Source: Cristatella mucedo (taxonomy: Eukaryota; Bryozoa; Phylactolaemata; Cristatellidae). Taken from it: DNA of 64,000 nt. The stretch covers positions 1,499,001 through 1,563,000 of the forward strand of contig WPIO01000090.1 of NCBI GenBank assembly GCA_009760855.2. The letters are read 5' to 3'. Positions 1 through 8,879 of the stretch are shown here, piece after piece. The notes under the pieces are model-generated. The model made no database searches, was not told where the DNA came from, and worked only from the letters and a program-made list of their open reading frames with translations. A program made the translations under genes and the position numbers. Each line of letters begins with the position of its first letter. Position 1 is the first letter of the stretch.

Positions 1-122
1 TGCGGTACTCTCGTCTTAGATGGCCGCAATATTTTAGTTTTTTTTACCAAATGCTGGCATATTTAAATGCCGAGCAACGACTGTAAAGCTACGGTGATCA
101 TTGAAAGAAAGATCAGTTTTGG
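1..122. other. Left flank of the Polinton
   Basis: This is the short host flank before the left terminal repeat. It contains no recognisable gene. It ends just before the hexamer acgtga (123-128), which recurs at 23389-23394 beyond the right terminal repeat and is the candidate target-site duplication. Confidence 0.5.
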
Positions 123-133
123 ACGTGAATGTT

Positions 134-253
134 GTAAGAAAATTCACTTATTAGGACAAATCCCCTTTCAATCCTCCTCATGCTCACTATCGTTCGCATT
201 TCGAAGTCTTGAAAGTGAAATCGTCCTAATAATTTACTTTTCCTCCAACATTA
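134..253 (+). repeat. Left terminal inverted repeat of the Polinton
   Basis: About 120 bp starting gtaagaaaattcac and ending tccaacatta. It matches the reverse complement of 23266-23385 with only scattered differences. The inner segments are nearly identical, for example tgctcactatcgttcgcatt. Confidence 0.92.
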
Positions 254-325
254 CAAACTTTTGCTTTATATTTTATCTATATTACAGTAAACATAATTTT
301 ATTTAAATGATTTATTTATTATATT

Positions 326-766
326 ATGCAAATGCCTTTATCCGATGTTTCTAGAACATTGCTCAGGCGAAAAGGTGAAAAAGCAAGCAGTTGGGAAAAA
401 CGAGTTAATAATATATTTAAAAAACACTCCATGCATAGAATTGTATCTACTAAGGTTAAAGAACAAAGTTCTTTTGTTTCAAAGTATACTTTTCCAGAAT
501 GTAATACATGTATATTTGATAAAATTTATAGAGTGTAAAGTTTTGAACATATTTTACAAGAAGTTGTTTCTAAAGCCGTTTATTGGAGAAAATGTTTAGT
601 TGAAAAGAACATCGAAAAGTGCAAAAGGAGAAGGAGATCTGAAATTAGCAAATTGAAATGGCCTGAGAAATATAAAGAAATGGTATTACTTAATTCAAAA
701 TTACAATGTGAGAAATATACACATTGTAGACATCATACTATATACTATATAGATATAATACATTTT
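326..766 (+). pseudogene. Polinton hypothetical protein, one in-frame stop
   Basis: The reading frame opens at ATG 326, is interrupted once by TAA at 536-538, and then stays open in the same frame to about 766. The second half is basic (KCKRRRR near 620-640) and Cys/His-containing near its end (CEKYTHCRHH, about 709-738). I do not recognise the family. It is the outermost plus-strand gene, just inside the left terminal repeat. An overlapping frame (345-599) is also open and could be the real one. Confidence 0.35.
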
Positions 767-809
767 AGAATATAGATATCATACTATATAGGTATCATAC
801 ATTTTAATA

Positions 810-1020
810 ATGTTAGTACTGATGATTGTTTTTGTGATAAAGATGAACATTCATGGAAAACAATGTATGATTATGATATAGAACTTGAAGGATTAGGTTT
901 TCCAAAAATTATAGTAACAGATTATGATATTGAAATTGCTGAGTAGCGATAGTATAGTAGCGATGTTTGTGATTGTATGTTTCCAGGTTGTCATCATAAT
1001 CCTCGTCCAATTTATAATTA
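810..1020 (+). pseudogene. Polinton small Cys/His-containing ORF, degenerate
   Basis: A plus-strand frame rich in D, E and C (TDDCFCDKDEHSWKTMYDYD) runs to stops near 945-955. It then continues with a second Cys/His cluster (DVCDCMFPGCHHNPRP). No start codon is convincing. It may be a separate small gene or the upstream part of the 1033-1436 gene. Confidence 0.25.
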
Positions 1021-1032
1021 ATTAATATAGGG

Positions 1033-1436
1033 CAATTTCAGATCTAAGAAGTAAATACGCAAATACCAAGTATAATCAAATACTTTTAGAAAATGATAGA
1101 ATTAAAGGTTGCTTAACTAAATTAATAAGAGTTAAATACTGTTTTCAATTTATAGGCATCTTACTGTCTCTTGCGATTACAGTAACCAGTACTTACATTA
1201 AAAAACATGAGGATCTTTCAAATGTAATAACAGTTTTAGGTCCTTTATAAACAATGATAATCTCAATAGATAGTACAATATCACAAATTAATAAAAGGAA
1301 AAGATCTACTCTTCAAGCAAATCATAACTTAGTTTCAAAGATTGTTGATGCTTTAGATGATGATAAAATAACTAAAGAAGAATTCAATGAAATATTAATT
1401 GATCCATTAGAAAATATAAGTGATACTAAGTCTTAA
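1033..1436 (+). pseudogene. Polinton membrane-anchored hypothetical protein
   Basis: The frame starts AISDLRSKYANTKYNQ and has a hydrophobic segment (FIGILLSLAITVTSTYI, about 1150-1200) that could span a membrane. A TAA follows at about 1248, then an open stretch from ATG 1254 to the stop at 1436. The C-terminal part contains DDDKITKEEF, which resembles an EF-hand loop but is too short to call. It converges tail to tail with the integrase, overlapping by about 10 bases. Family unknown. Confidence 0.4.
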
Positions 1437-2270
1437 TAACTTGTAACTCCTCTCTAACAAAACTGCTCTTAACATTAATTTCCCAAAAACGCGCCGGCTG
1501 TTCTTGCAATACCATTATTCTAACAATAGTATGTTTAGTTAAACTCCATATTGGATTTGTAGCTCTTCTCTTTTTATCTTCTCCTTCACCTGGTTCTAAT
1601 AAATATCTAACTGTTGTTCGTAGTTCTAATAACTGTTCTTGTTCTCCTAGTTTTTTATGATATTTTAGTTTCTTTAGTTTTACTTTTTCTTTTTTTATTG
1701 CTTTAGAAGGTTTTTCGCCAGTTGCTTTCGTAACACTATTATTTAGATAATCAATAAACTTTGGTAAATTATCAATCCACTCTCTGTTTCTAGTATATTC
1801 TCCTTTATTGATACTTTCTATTTTTTTCATACTGAGCAATAAATGCTCTCTCAGCAACTGTTCTATTCATTGTTTCAACTAATGCAACACTCTTTTTACT
1901 AGTACTTTCAATAATTTGTTTCATGTTTTTTCATTTCTTTTGCAAACTCTCCTTTAAACTCTGATCCTGGGTCAACTGCCATTTTCTTTGGCCATTTTAA
2001 AGGACCTTTATTGTAATTATCTATTATTGCTTGTGTTACTTCCTTAGGAGACTTTGTTTTAAGTGGTCTTGAATATTTTTATCTACTACCAACATCAATA
2101 GCACTAAGTGCATATTATATCCAGAATCATTAGGCATGTATAAAATGTCTGCTTGATGATTTTTATTGGGCTCAACAATATTAAAGAAACCTTGTGGAAT
2201 ATTCTTAGGTCTTGGTTTGAATACTTGACTTATATCTGAGTCAGGATTGAATTTACATTCTTTTTTTCAT
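1426..2270 (-). pseudogene. Polinton retroviral-type integrase (DDE/rve), frameshifted
   Basis: The integrase inserts the element into host DNA with a D-D-E active site. All three acidic positions are visible: the first D in HQADILYMPN (about 2150-2180), the second in AVDPGSEFKGE (about 1950-1985), and the E in ALVETMNRTVAE (about 1850-1890). The C-terminal part, open from 1857 to 1426, has the typical Polinton block RRATNPIWSL and ends FVREELQVIKT. At least two frameshifts and one TAA (after SR, where Tyr is usual) separate the pieces, so it is inactive. Its place next to the terminal repeat is usual for this family. Confidence 0.88.
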
Positions 2271-2299
2271 TTAGAGTTAAAAATGACATTCTATAGAGA

Positions 2300-2530
2300 A
2301 TGGAAATATTTTGTGAAACGTGTTTAAATACATTCTTGAAGAGATTGATTTTCTGGAAGGAAAGCATCCTTACTGTCATCAAGAAATAAAGAAACCAAAA
2401 AGAAAATATTAAATACGTTGTGATAACTGTGATAAAGATATGAATGAAACAGAATTTGATTATAGTCTTATGCGCAATGATACAATTATAATTTGTTCAT
2501 AATGTAACATAAATATTAACTCTTTTAAGA
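2300..2530 (+). pseudogene. Possible small zinc-ribbon protein, Polinton
   Basis: The frame starts MEIFCETCLN at ATG 2300. After a frameshift it continues with HPYCHQEIKKPKRK, RCDNCDKDMNE and CS-stop-CN, giving spaced CxxC-type pairs as in zinc ribbons. It contains a frameshift and at least two in-frame stops. The role is unknown; small zinc-binding proteins are common in DNA-virus-like elements. Confidence 0.35.
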
Positions 2531-2569
2531 AAGAGACCAACTAAATTATATTCATTAGTTAAGTAACAC

Positions 2570-2758
2570 TTGGAAAAACAATGTTGCTCTACTTCTTTAT
2601 ATCATTGTTTAGATCATGAAGATATTTGTTCTATTTCAAAAATATGCCTACTTGTTAAAGGTAAACGTACAGCAACAAAGTTAAAAGAGTTAATAGTTTT
2701 AATATATCATTTATACTTTTCAGGAGGGTACATAACTGACCAAGATATTCACTCTTAG
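2570..2758 (+). other. Short open frame between zinc-ribbon and structural genes
   Basis: A 62-codon plus-strand frame (MEKQCCSTSLYHCLDHEDIC) with four cysteines near its start. It could continue the zinc-ribbon region or be chance. I see no family signature. Confidence 0.2.
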
Positions 2759-2764
2759 TTTTCC

Positions 2765-3365
2765 AGTTGTGTCAATGAATTAATACTCTGTTGGAAGTCT
2801 TGTAAAATATACATAATACTTTAAGTCCACACCTGTTGGAGAAGTATTTATAGCTCTTACATCTACAGATACAGCAGTTGTATCAGTATTAGATACATCT
2901 TAGTGTTAGGTGTACAAACAACAGGCGTAATATCAGGGTACATCTTAGCAAAGTCAGCAGCTGAAAGTGTAGTATAAGCGTCAGCAGTATATCCTAGAAT
3001 AGTAGAAAGAGTAGATTTACTTGCTAGGAATGACCAACCAACAGGTAACTTAATCCATGAGTTTGAGGTTGCAGTATCAAGACCTATTTGAAGCTTATCT
3101 GTTGTTGCTCCTGATTGAGTAATTGAATTAATAATTGTATCAGCAATACCAACATTTATGTCATCAGTTGTTCCACCATATATTCCAAGTCTTAATGTTG
3201 CAGTTTGTTCTGATCCACCAGTAACTCTATAAGCAAAAGTATTTTTAGTTTCAGTTATATTTCTAATATAATTAGATGCGGCAAATTTCTTTAAACAGAT
3301 CTTAAAGTTTTTACCTCCTAGTAATATTGGTGTATTATTCTTAGCTCTTATTGGATTATTATTTC
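2765..3365 (-). pseudogene. Candidate structural protein of the Polinton, degenerate
   Basis: The minus-strand translation is a long beta-rich, Thr/Gly/Ala-rich stretch with one frameshift near 2900. Segments include NPIRAKNNTPILLGGKNFKI, YRVTGGSEQTATLRLGIYGG and WIKLPVGWSFLASKSTLSTI. The composition resembles a capsid or spike protein. I considered the penton-like minor capsid protein but see no decisive motif. It is followed upstream by more minus-strand coding remnants. Confidence 0.4.
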
Positions 3366-3368
3366 CAG

Positions 3369-3700
3369 TTATATTAAAACATATTCTTCTTTATTTGCTT
3401 GACTAGTTTTCCTAATACTTTCAAGACTTTTCAATATTTCACTAGCAATTTTTACCAAGTCACTCATTTCTATATATTGTATAAAAGATTGTTTATCTTT
3501 GCAACATATTTTTTGGAGCTTTTCGAGATATACCAAGATAATCAACAGCAGCACTTATTGAACTTATTAAACCTCTATTTCCAGCAGCAAGTTCACTAAA
3601 CCATCGATCAAGTTTATCAATTACTTATTTTTTGGTTTTTACAAACAATTGAAATATCTCTATTCCTTTTTCAACAGGATTATAGTTAAGATAACTATAA
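3369..3700 (-). pseudogene. Polinton hypothetical protein, degenerate
   Basis: The minus-strand frame contains SYLNYNPVEKGIEIFQLF, a stop, then VIDKLDRWFSELAAGNRGL and ISSISAAVDYLGISRKAP before a frameshift into the frame that ends at 3369. It looks like an alpha-helical structural protein. Family unknown. Confidence 0.35.
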
Positions 3701-3708
3701 ATTAAATT

Positions 3709-4215
3709 TTATGCAGGCTTTCTCGAATCTAAAGCTCTCAATTCTGAAAGGAGAAATAAAACATCAGAATCAAATGACTCTTTATCTCCTACTTTCATAT
3801 TTTCTATAGTATTTCTTACAGTATTAGACACAGATCCTCTAGTTTTAATTTTATCAAGAAGATATTGTTCCTTCTCTTTTAGAATATATGTTTCAGATTG
3901 AACAACTGGTTCTTGAACGACTGGTTTTTGAACAACTGGTTCTTGAACAACTTTTGCTTTTTCAACTCTCTTTCTAGGTTTACTTACCAGTTGAAGGATT
4001 AACATTAAGATAATATGCAATTTCTTTTTGAAGTGAATCAATTGCTTTTCTTACCTCTGGATTAGAAAAATATGTCTTAGCTTGATTTGCAATAGTTACT
4101 GTTTTTTTTAGGTTTTCCTTCAAAAATAGCTTCAAATTCATTTTGTTACAATATTAGAAATATCTACAGGTGCTTTTTGATCTAATAATCTTTTTACTTC
4201 TTCTTTTTGTTACAT
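3709..4215 (-). pseudogene. Polinton hypothetical protein with VVQ-P repeats
   Basis: The N-terminal part reads EEVKRLLDQKAPVDISNIV, then shifts frame through NEFEAIFEGKPKK and TYFSNPEVRKAIDSLQKE. The C-terminal 110 codons are open to the stop at 3709 and include a short repeat (VVQEPVVQKPVVQEPVVQ), followed by a charged helical region ending ELRALDSRKPA. The apparent start is ATG followed directly by TAA. The Pro-Val-Gln repeat suggests a flexible linker. Function unknown. Confidence 0.4.
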
Positions 4216-4482
4216 TTTAGTTGCAAGTGATGGTCTAACTTTCTTTAGTTTATCAATGCAAATATTACCAGAATTATCAGTTGATTTCACTAACGCATGT
4301 TCATTTAGTTCATGTTCGACTCTATCTCTTGCTTGCATTTCTGCTTCAATTCTTTGTATCTCTTGAGCATTATCAAGTATAGTAGCAGCACGCAAACTTT
4401 CTAAATTAGTAAGTTTATTCTCTAAATTACCACTTCCTCTGTAAGGCTTGTTTTTACTTGCGTATATTTTACCATTTGTCAT
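4210..4482 (-). CDS. Polinton hypothetical protein (90 aa)
   Basis: An intact 90-codon frame starts MTNGKIYASKNKPYRGSGN and has a central charged helix (QEIQRIEAEMQARDRVEHEL). It overlaps the start of the 3709-4215 gene by a few bases and follows 4495-4710 closely, suggesting a compact minus-strand block. Family unknown. Confidence 0.5.
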   Translation of the reverse strand: MTNGKIYASKNKPYRGSGNLENKLTNLESLRAATILDNAQEIQRIEAEMQARDRVEHELNEHALVKSTDNSGNICIDKLKKVRPSLATKM

Positions 4483-4494
4483 TTTCTCCCATAT

Positions 4495-4710
4495 TCAATT
4501 AAAAATAGTTATTAATTGTCTACCTGAAGTATCAACAGGCCAAAATCTTCCTTCTGATTCTGTTTTAGTTAGATCAAAAACACAATAAATAAATCTGTTT
4601 CTAGCGCATGACTTTACCCAATCTTTAAACACTTTCTTATCTATATCTTCAACAGATGAATCACGAATGTATTCTATATCAGTATTATTTTGTTTAAAGA
4701 TTATAATCAT
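4495..4710 (-). CDS. Polinton hypothetical protein (71 aa)
   Basis: An intact frame, MIIIFKQNNTDIEYIRDSSV to the stop at 4495, with a central DWVKSCARNRFIYCVFDLTK. It lies between the packaging ATPase and the 90-aa gene, all on the minus strand. Function unknown. Confidence 0.5.
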   Translation of the reverse strand: MIIIFKQNNTDIEYIRDSSVEDIDKKVFKDWVKSCARNRFIYCVFDLTKTESEGRFWPVDTSGRQLITIFN

Positions 4711-4729
4711 ATTTATATTGTTTTTTATT

Positions 4730-5170
4730 TATCTTCTAGGAATATTAGTAAGTCCTTGAGCAAGATAGAACATGTTCAAGGATTTATGTTTACCTCTAGT
4801 AAAATAATCGAAGATTTTAGATTGATCTTCTGTCATCACATCATCTAGTTAAACAATATTCTTACAATTCTTATAAGACGCAACTTCTGGCATATTATCA
4901 ATTCCATTAACCCAAACATGAGCAGGCTTATCTTTAGTCATTGACGTAAGACCACGATATAAATTTTGATCTAAACTTGAAGTAATAATAGTACATGTAT
5001 CATAATTGAGTATTCCATAAAATATCCAATTCATTACTAACTGTGAATTACCCGTTCCACTTGGTCCTAGCACTAATAAATTCTTTTAATAGGAACTTTA
5101 GGTAATGATTCTATGTGTCCAGTATCTATATCTTGTCCAAAATTGAAAGCTCCATCTTGCAAAGACATTT
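4730..5170 (-). pseudogene. Polinton A32-like packaging ATPase, broken
   Basis: The FtsK/HerA-type ATPase packages DNA into capsids. The start MSLQDGAFNFGQDIDTGHIE is near 5168. After a frameshift come the Walker A region LGPSGTGNSQLV (about 5040-5075), Walker B with LDDVMTEDQSKIF (about 4815-4855), and the typical ending LNMFYLAQGLTNIPRR (about 4735-4785). Three defects are visible: the frameshift, Asn in place of the Walker A Lys, and a TAA just before LDD. Family assignment is firm; function is lost. Confidence 0.85.
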
Positions 5171-5187
5171 TTTACATTATAATAGAT

Positions 5188-5317
5188 ATGGAAATTTATT
5201 GTTTGAAGTGTAAAAATTAAACTGATACAATCCATGAACAGTATGTAGAAGTAGATTCAACTAAACGAAAAATGGTTGCTAAGCAGCTTGTTGAACATAT
5301 TGAAAATAATGGAATGT
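5188..5317 (+). pseudogene. 5' half of zinc-finger/core-like gene, cut by a LINE
   Basis: The frame starts MEIYCLKCKN, then TAA, then TDTIHEQYVEVDSTKRKMVA. This CxxC block is the first half of a small zinc-binding protein common in Polintons. The second CxxC block lies beyond the LINE at 6743. The octamer tggaatgt at 5310-5317 recurs at 6747-6754 as the LINE target duplication. Confidence 0.6.
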
Positions 5318-6746
5318 CAGAAAATTTTAATCGGGGTTCAAGAGGCAGCACTCTACTGAAACTGCTCTCCTCCGTGTTAACAACGACATTCTACATAGCA
5401 ACGACGACGGGAATGTCACTGCCCTAGCTCTGCTAGATCTGTCTGCTGCCTTCGACACCATTGATCACGAAGTTCTGCTTGAACGATTGTGAACAACGAT
5501 CGGTCTGGCAGACGAAGCACTGGCGTGGTTTAAATTATACTTGTCTGATCGTGTTCAATCCGTGTCGTGTGGGGGTCAGGTCTCAGATATGAGAAGGGTC
5601 ACCTGTGGAGTCCCTCAAGGGTCTGTACTCGGTCCCTTGCTGTTCTCCATTTATACACAACCTCTGGGAAAAGTGACTAAGGCCCATGGAACAGGATATC
5701 ACTTCTGACGATACTCAGTTGTATTTGTCATTTAAACCGTCAGAATCTGCTGCAGCGACTGAGAAACTGATTGCTTGCCTTGCCGATATTCGATCCTGGA
5801 TGTCGGAAAACTTGCTGAAATAAAATGACGATAAAACCGAACAGCTGCTCATAGGACACCCTAAGCGTATAGCTGGATTAAAAGGCTTTGCTGTTCTAAT
5901 AGGTGATGCTATTGTGCGACCTTCACCACGTGCTCGTAATCTAGGTGTCGTGTTCGACAGCTGCCTCAATTTCAAAAGCTTCATTCAGAAGACTGCCTCT
6001 ACAGCTAGCCATCACATCTGATCCCTATCCAAGATTAGAAGCTGTCTCCCACAGTGGCTTGTAAAAAATTTAACTAGCTCTTTAGTTCTGTCTCGGCTTG
6101 ATTATTGTAATTCTCTTTGGCTGGGCTTCCACAGAAAGCTATTGTGCCACTACAGCTGACTATGAATATGGCTGCAAGGCTGGTCTTCAAGTCCCAGCAG
6201 TTTGAGCACGTGTCACCTCTGCTGAAAGAGCTAGGATGGTTGCCGGTTGAGCAAAGGATACAGAGCAAAGTTCTTACGCTGACCCACAAGGCCCTACACG
6301 GCTTAGCTCCTTCGTACCTAGCTGAACTGCTGCATCAGTTTCAGTCTGTTCGGGCCCTCAGATCCGGTGTGGACAATAAATTAGCTGTCCCATTCCTCCG
6401 CTTAAAGACAGTTGGCGACAGAACCTTTAGCTCTGCAGGTCCTAGACTGTGGAACTCGCTTCCACAATTCTTACGCAACGACAACTATTCTCCTACTGCC
6501 GACTATGGCACATCATTTTCAGCGGTCCTGAGCTGCTACTTCTATGCTACTCACTACCTCAACTGCTCTCCTGACTCTGCTATGCTTCCCACTTTCTCTT
6601 TGTTGCGTGAGACGAAGTCTGTTGGCTACCGAATGCGTACCGAAAGCCGCTTAGGCTGTGAGTGAGCTATACAAAACTCTCCTGCGTAACACGCACATGG
6701 TCTTTATGACTCTGTGTAGTTACTGACGGAGATACATTACAATGAG
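5318..6746 (+). mobile_element. LINE family B (L2/CR1-like), 5'-truncated, in the Polinton
   Basis: Reverse-transcriptase motifs are visible in order: [20 protein letters not shown] (about 5428-5487), GVPQGSVLGPLLFSIYTQPL (about 5608-5667), then HF and DDTQLYLSF with the YADD Tyr-Ala lost by a small deletion near 5706. The C-terminal LINE domain is open from 6117 to 6665 (SPLLKELGWLPVEQRIQSKV, GDRTFSSAGPRLWNSLPQFL). The 3' end is ggagatacattac. Flanking octamers tggaatgt (5310-5317, 6747-6754) look like a target duplication. Stops and frameshifts make it inactive. It splits the zinc-finger gene. Confidence 0.88.
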
Positions 6747-7055
6747 TGGAATGTTAAAAGGTGCTTGTACTATTTGTGAAAGTAAGAAGTCAAAGTTTGT
6801 TAAGTTAAGATCTGTTGAATGTTCTGGTGCAGGTAGATATCAAACAAATAGAGGTTCTGGTAGACATCAAGTAAGTAAAGGTGCTGGTAGACATTAAACA
6901 AGTAGAGGTACAGGTTTCATTGAAGATTTAGGCAGAATTCTTAATCTTAAACAATTAACTGAGAGAGTTGGTGGTTGTGCAGATAAAGAACAAATGATTG
7001 CAGAGCAATAAAAAAGACTTAAAAAAATTAAAAAGACTATTGATCAATTAAAAAA
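6743..7055 (+). pseudogene. 3' half of zinc-finger gene with basic 9-residue repeats
   Basis: The frame reads MSGMLKGACTICESKKSKFV, completing the CxxC pair of the 5188-5317 half. It is followed by three tandem basic 9-residue units (AGRYQTNRG, SGRHQVSKG, AGRH-stop-TSRG) and then GFIEDLGRILNLKQLTERVG. In the third unit a TAA stands where the first two have CAA. Basic repeats suggest DNA condensation, as in viral core proteins; that is inference. A second TAA follows near 7009. Confidence 0.55.
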
Positions 7056-7060
7056 AAGTA

Positions 7061-7425
7061 AAACCAACACCTGTAACAGATATAGAAATAAATGATTACA
7101 TAAAAGAATTAGGTATTCAAAACTTTAGAGGTGTATTTGCAAGAGATGAACTAACGAAACCATTAACAAATGAATGTCTTTTTTGTAATACTGGTGATTC
7201 ACAAAAAGCTATATATAATTGGGTAGCACTTAAAAAAGAAGGAAAACAATGTTTTTACTTTGATTCATCTGGTGCACCACCAATGCCAGAAGTAATACAT
7301 TATTTTGGTGTAAAGCCAACATTTCAGACATTTAAGCTGCAAGAATACAATCAATTCCAGAAGTCCAGGTGTCTAATCTTCTTAAAACTAATGCAAGAAA
7401 CAGATTTGGGATCGACAATGGAATT
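7061..7425 (+). pseudogene. Polinton adenain-like cysteine protease, catalytic His lost
   Basis: The maturation protease cleaves capsid precursors. The fold signature is clear: DYIKELGIQNFRGVFARDEL, then NECLFCNTGDS, then a WVALKKEGKQCFYFDSSGAP block. This is followed by PPMPEVIHYFGV and the degraded C-terminal Cys region SRCLIFLKLM. The family has His-Trp at the active site; here it is Asn-Trp (codon 7217-7219). A frameshift lies near 7350-7370. Both defects make it inactive. Confidence 0.8.
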
Positions 7426-7439
7426 GTTAATTTGATTTA

Positions 7440-7790
7440 AACATGTTCTTTTCCTTGTATGGGAAAATTGATAACAAAAAATTCGCAGTACTTCAAAATG
7501 CCTCTGTTGTAATTCCTAAATGAAAACCAGCACGCATTCATATTGTAGAGAAAATTAGTAAATATTCTAAGCCTTACTTCAATGCACGTATTTATATTAC
7601 AGAAGATATGAGACCTGTTCTAGAAGATATTATTGGTTGTCTTGGATCCAACGAAATCCTAGCAGCAGATTCTGCAAGAACAAGATCTGATAAGCTTCGT
7701 ACTTCTGTTCTTCTTGGTTTAGGATCAGATGCGGTCTCCGTGTAATCATTGTCATGGATTGAAGCACGAGCGTCAAGATCATTTACTCCG
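7440..7790 (+). pseudogene. Polinton conserved-looking unknown protein
   Basis: The frame contains NKKFAVLQNASVVIPK, a TGA at about 7521, then RIHIVEKISKYSKPYFNARI, EDMRPVLEDIIGCLGSNEIL and RTSVLLGLGSDAVSV. A frameshift near 7742 leads to WIEARASRSFTPVYH. The regular sequence suggests a true structural gene downstream of the protease. I do not recognise the family. Confidence 0.45.
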
Positions 7791-7795
7791 GTGTA

Positions 7796-8128
7796 TCATT
7801 GATCCATTCTTTTTCTAAACTGTGTACCTGGCCCTGCATAACTATATTTTCCTGTATTATTAAAACTTCCTCCTGGAACATTTTCTGATTGAACAATTTT
7901 TGGAAGTTTCAAAGGAAATTCTCTACTACCAGATAATTTATTTATAATATCGACTAACCCGAAACCTTGTATTTTATTTGCTCTTAATTGATAAAGAGAT
8001 AAGTTTAGTTGCAATTCAGTATTTTTTGAACTACTCTTTTCTATTCTTGCTAGTTGAGTCTTTGTAAGAAGAATAGAAATACTACCTGTCAAATCTAAAT
8101 GCTTACGACGGATTGATATAGGTTTCAT
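7796..8128 (-). CDS. Polinton pVI-like minor protein (110 aa)
   Basis: An intact minus-strand frame (MKPISIRRKHLDLTGSISIL). The pattern LLTKTQLARIEKS, then NLSLYQLRANKIQGFGLVDI, then a basic Pro/Gly-rich tail is like the small Polinton protein with LTKxQ repeats often compared to adenovirus pVI. It converges on the 7440-7790 gene. The assignment is by pattern only; a domain search would decide it. Confidence 0.45.
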   Translation of the reverse strand: MKPISIRRKHLDLTGSISILLTKTQLARIEKSSSKNTELQLNLSLYQLRANKIQGFGLVDIINKLSGSREFPLKLPKIVQSENVPGGSFNNTGKYSYAGPGTQFRKRMDQ

Positions 8129-8291
8129 TGATTTATGTATTTTATTTATTATTATTATTATTATTATATATTATTATTTTATTTATTTATGTGTTTTAGT
8201 TGATGATCAGATAAAGTCAATTTAGTTTCAAGATAACTCATGTCTATATATATAATAAAATAATTTAAAGAGATAAAAACAGTATATAGAA
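8129..8291. other. AT-rich spacer with (TTA)n
   Basis: This spacer sits between divergent genes and contains a short (TTA)n run at about 8146-8175 and tatatataataaaataat near 8250. It is a plausible shared promoter region for the minus-strand pVI-like gene and the plus-strand HNH gene, but no specific element is visible. Confidence 0.3.
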
Positions 8292-8879
8292 ATGAATCAA
8301 GATGAAATTGATGCACTTAGAGATAGAGTTAATGAATTGCTAGATTTTAATGCTTTTAGCGGTAAATTTACTTTAAAAGCTAGTAGACAAAGAGTAACAC
8401 TTGGAAAGAAAGCTGGTACTGTAAATTCTACTACTAGTTATAGATGCATTTGTATTGATGGAAAAATATATAAGGCTCATCATCTTGTGTTGCTTTTGAT
8501 GACAGGAAAAATGCCATTACATGAAATTGATAACATAGATAATGATAGAAAAAATAGTTGTTTTTATAATTTATGTGAAGCAACACATTTTTAAAATTCT
8601 AGAAACAAAGGAAAACGAAAATATACTAGTTCAAAATATATTGGTGTTAGATGGGTTGATGCAGCATATCAATACCGTGCAGAGATTATGGTTGATAAAA
8701 AATACAAACGCATTGGCTATTTTGATTCTGAAGAAGATGCAGCAACTGCTCGCGATATGGTTGCAATAAAACTTCACTTACATTTTGCACATTTAAATTT
8801 TGCTTATTTTTTAGATAAAGATAACAAACTTGTTCGTTTCACGAACTCTAATTGCTACAACGTTTCTTTGCTTCACTAA
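8292..8879 (+). pseudogene. HNH-AP2 homing-type endonuclease with one nonsense codon
   Basis: A free-standing homing-type nuclease. The N-terminal part is an HNH_3-like domain: YKAHHLVLLLMTGKMP, EIDNIDNDRKNS, FYNLCEATH (about residues 58-99). The second half is an AP2-type DNA-binding domain: SKYIGVRWVDAAYQYRAEI, then KRIGYFDSEEDAATARDMVA (about residues 113-160). The frame is continuous from ATG 8292 to the stop at 8877-8879 except for TAA at 8592-8594, at a place where the family usually has Gln. The expected His of DHID is Asn here. The 3' end overlaps the convergent minus-strand gene by about 32 bases. Confidence 0.82.
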
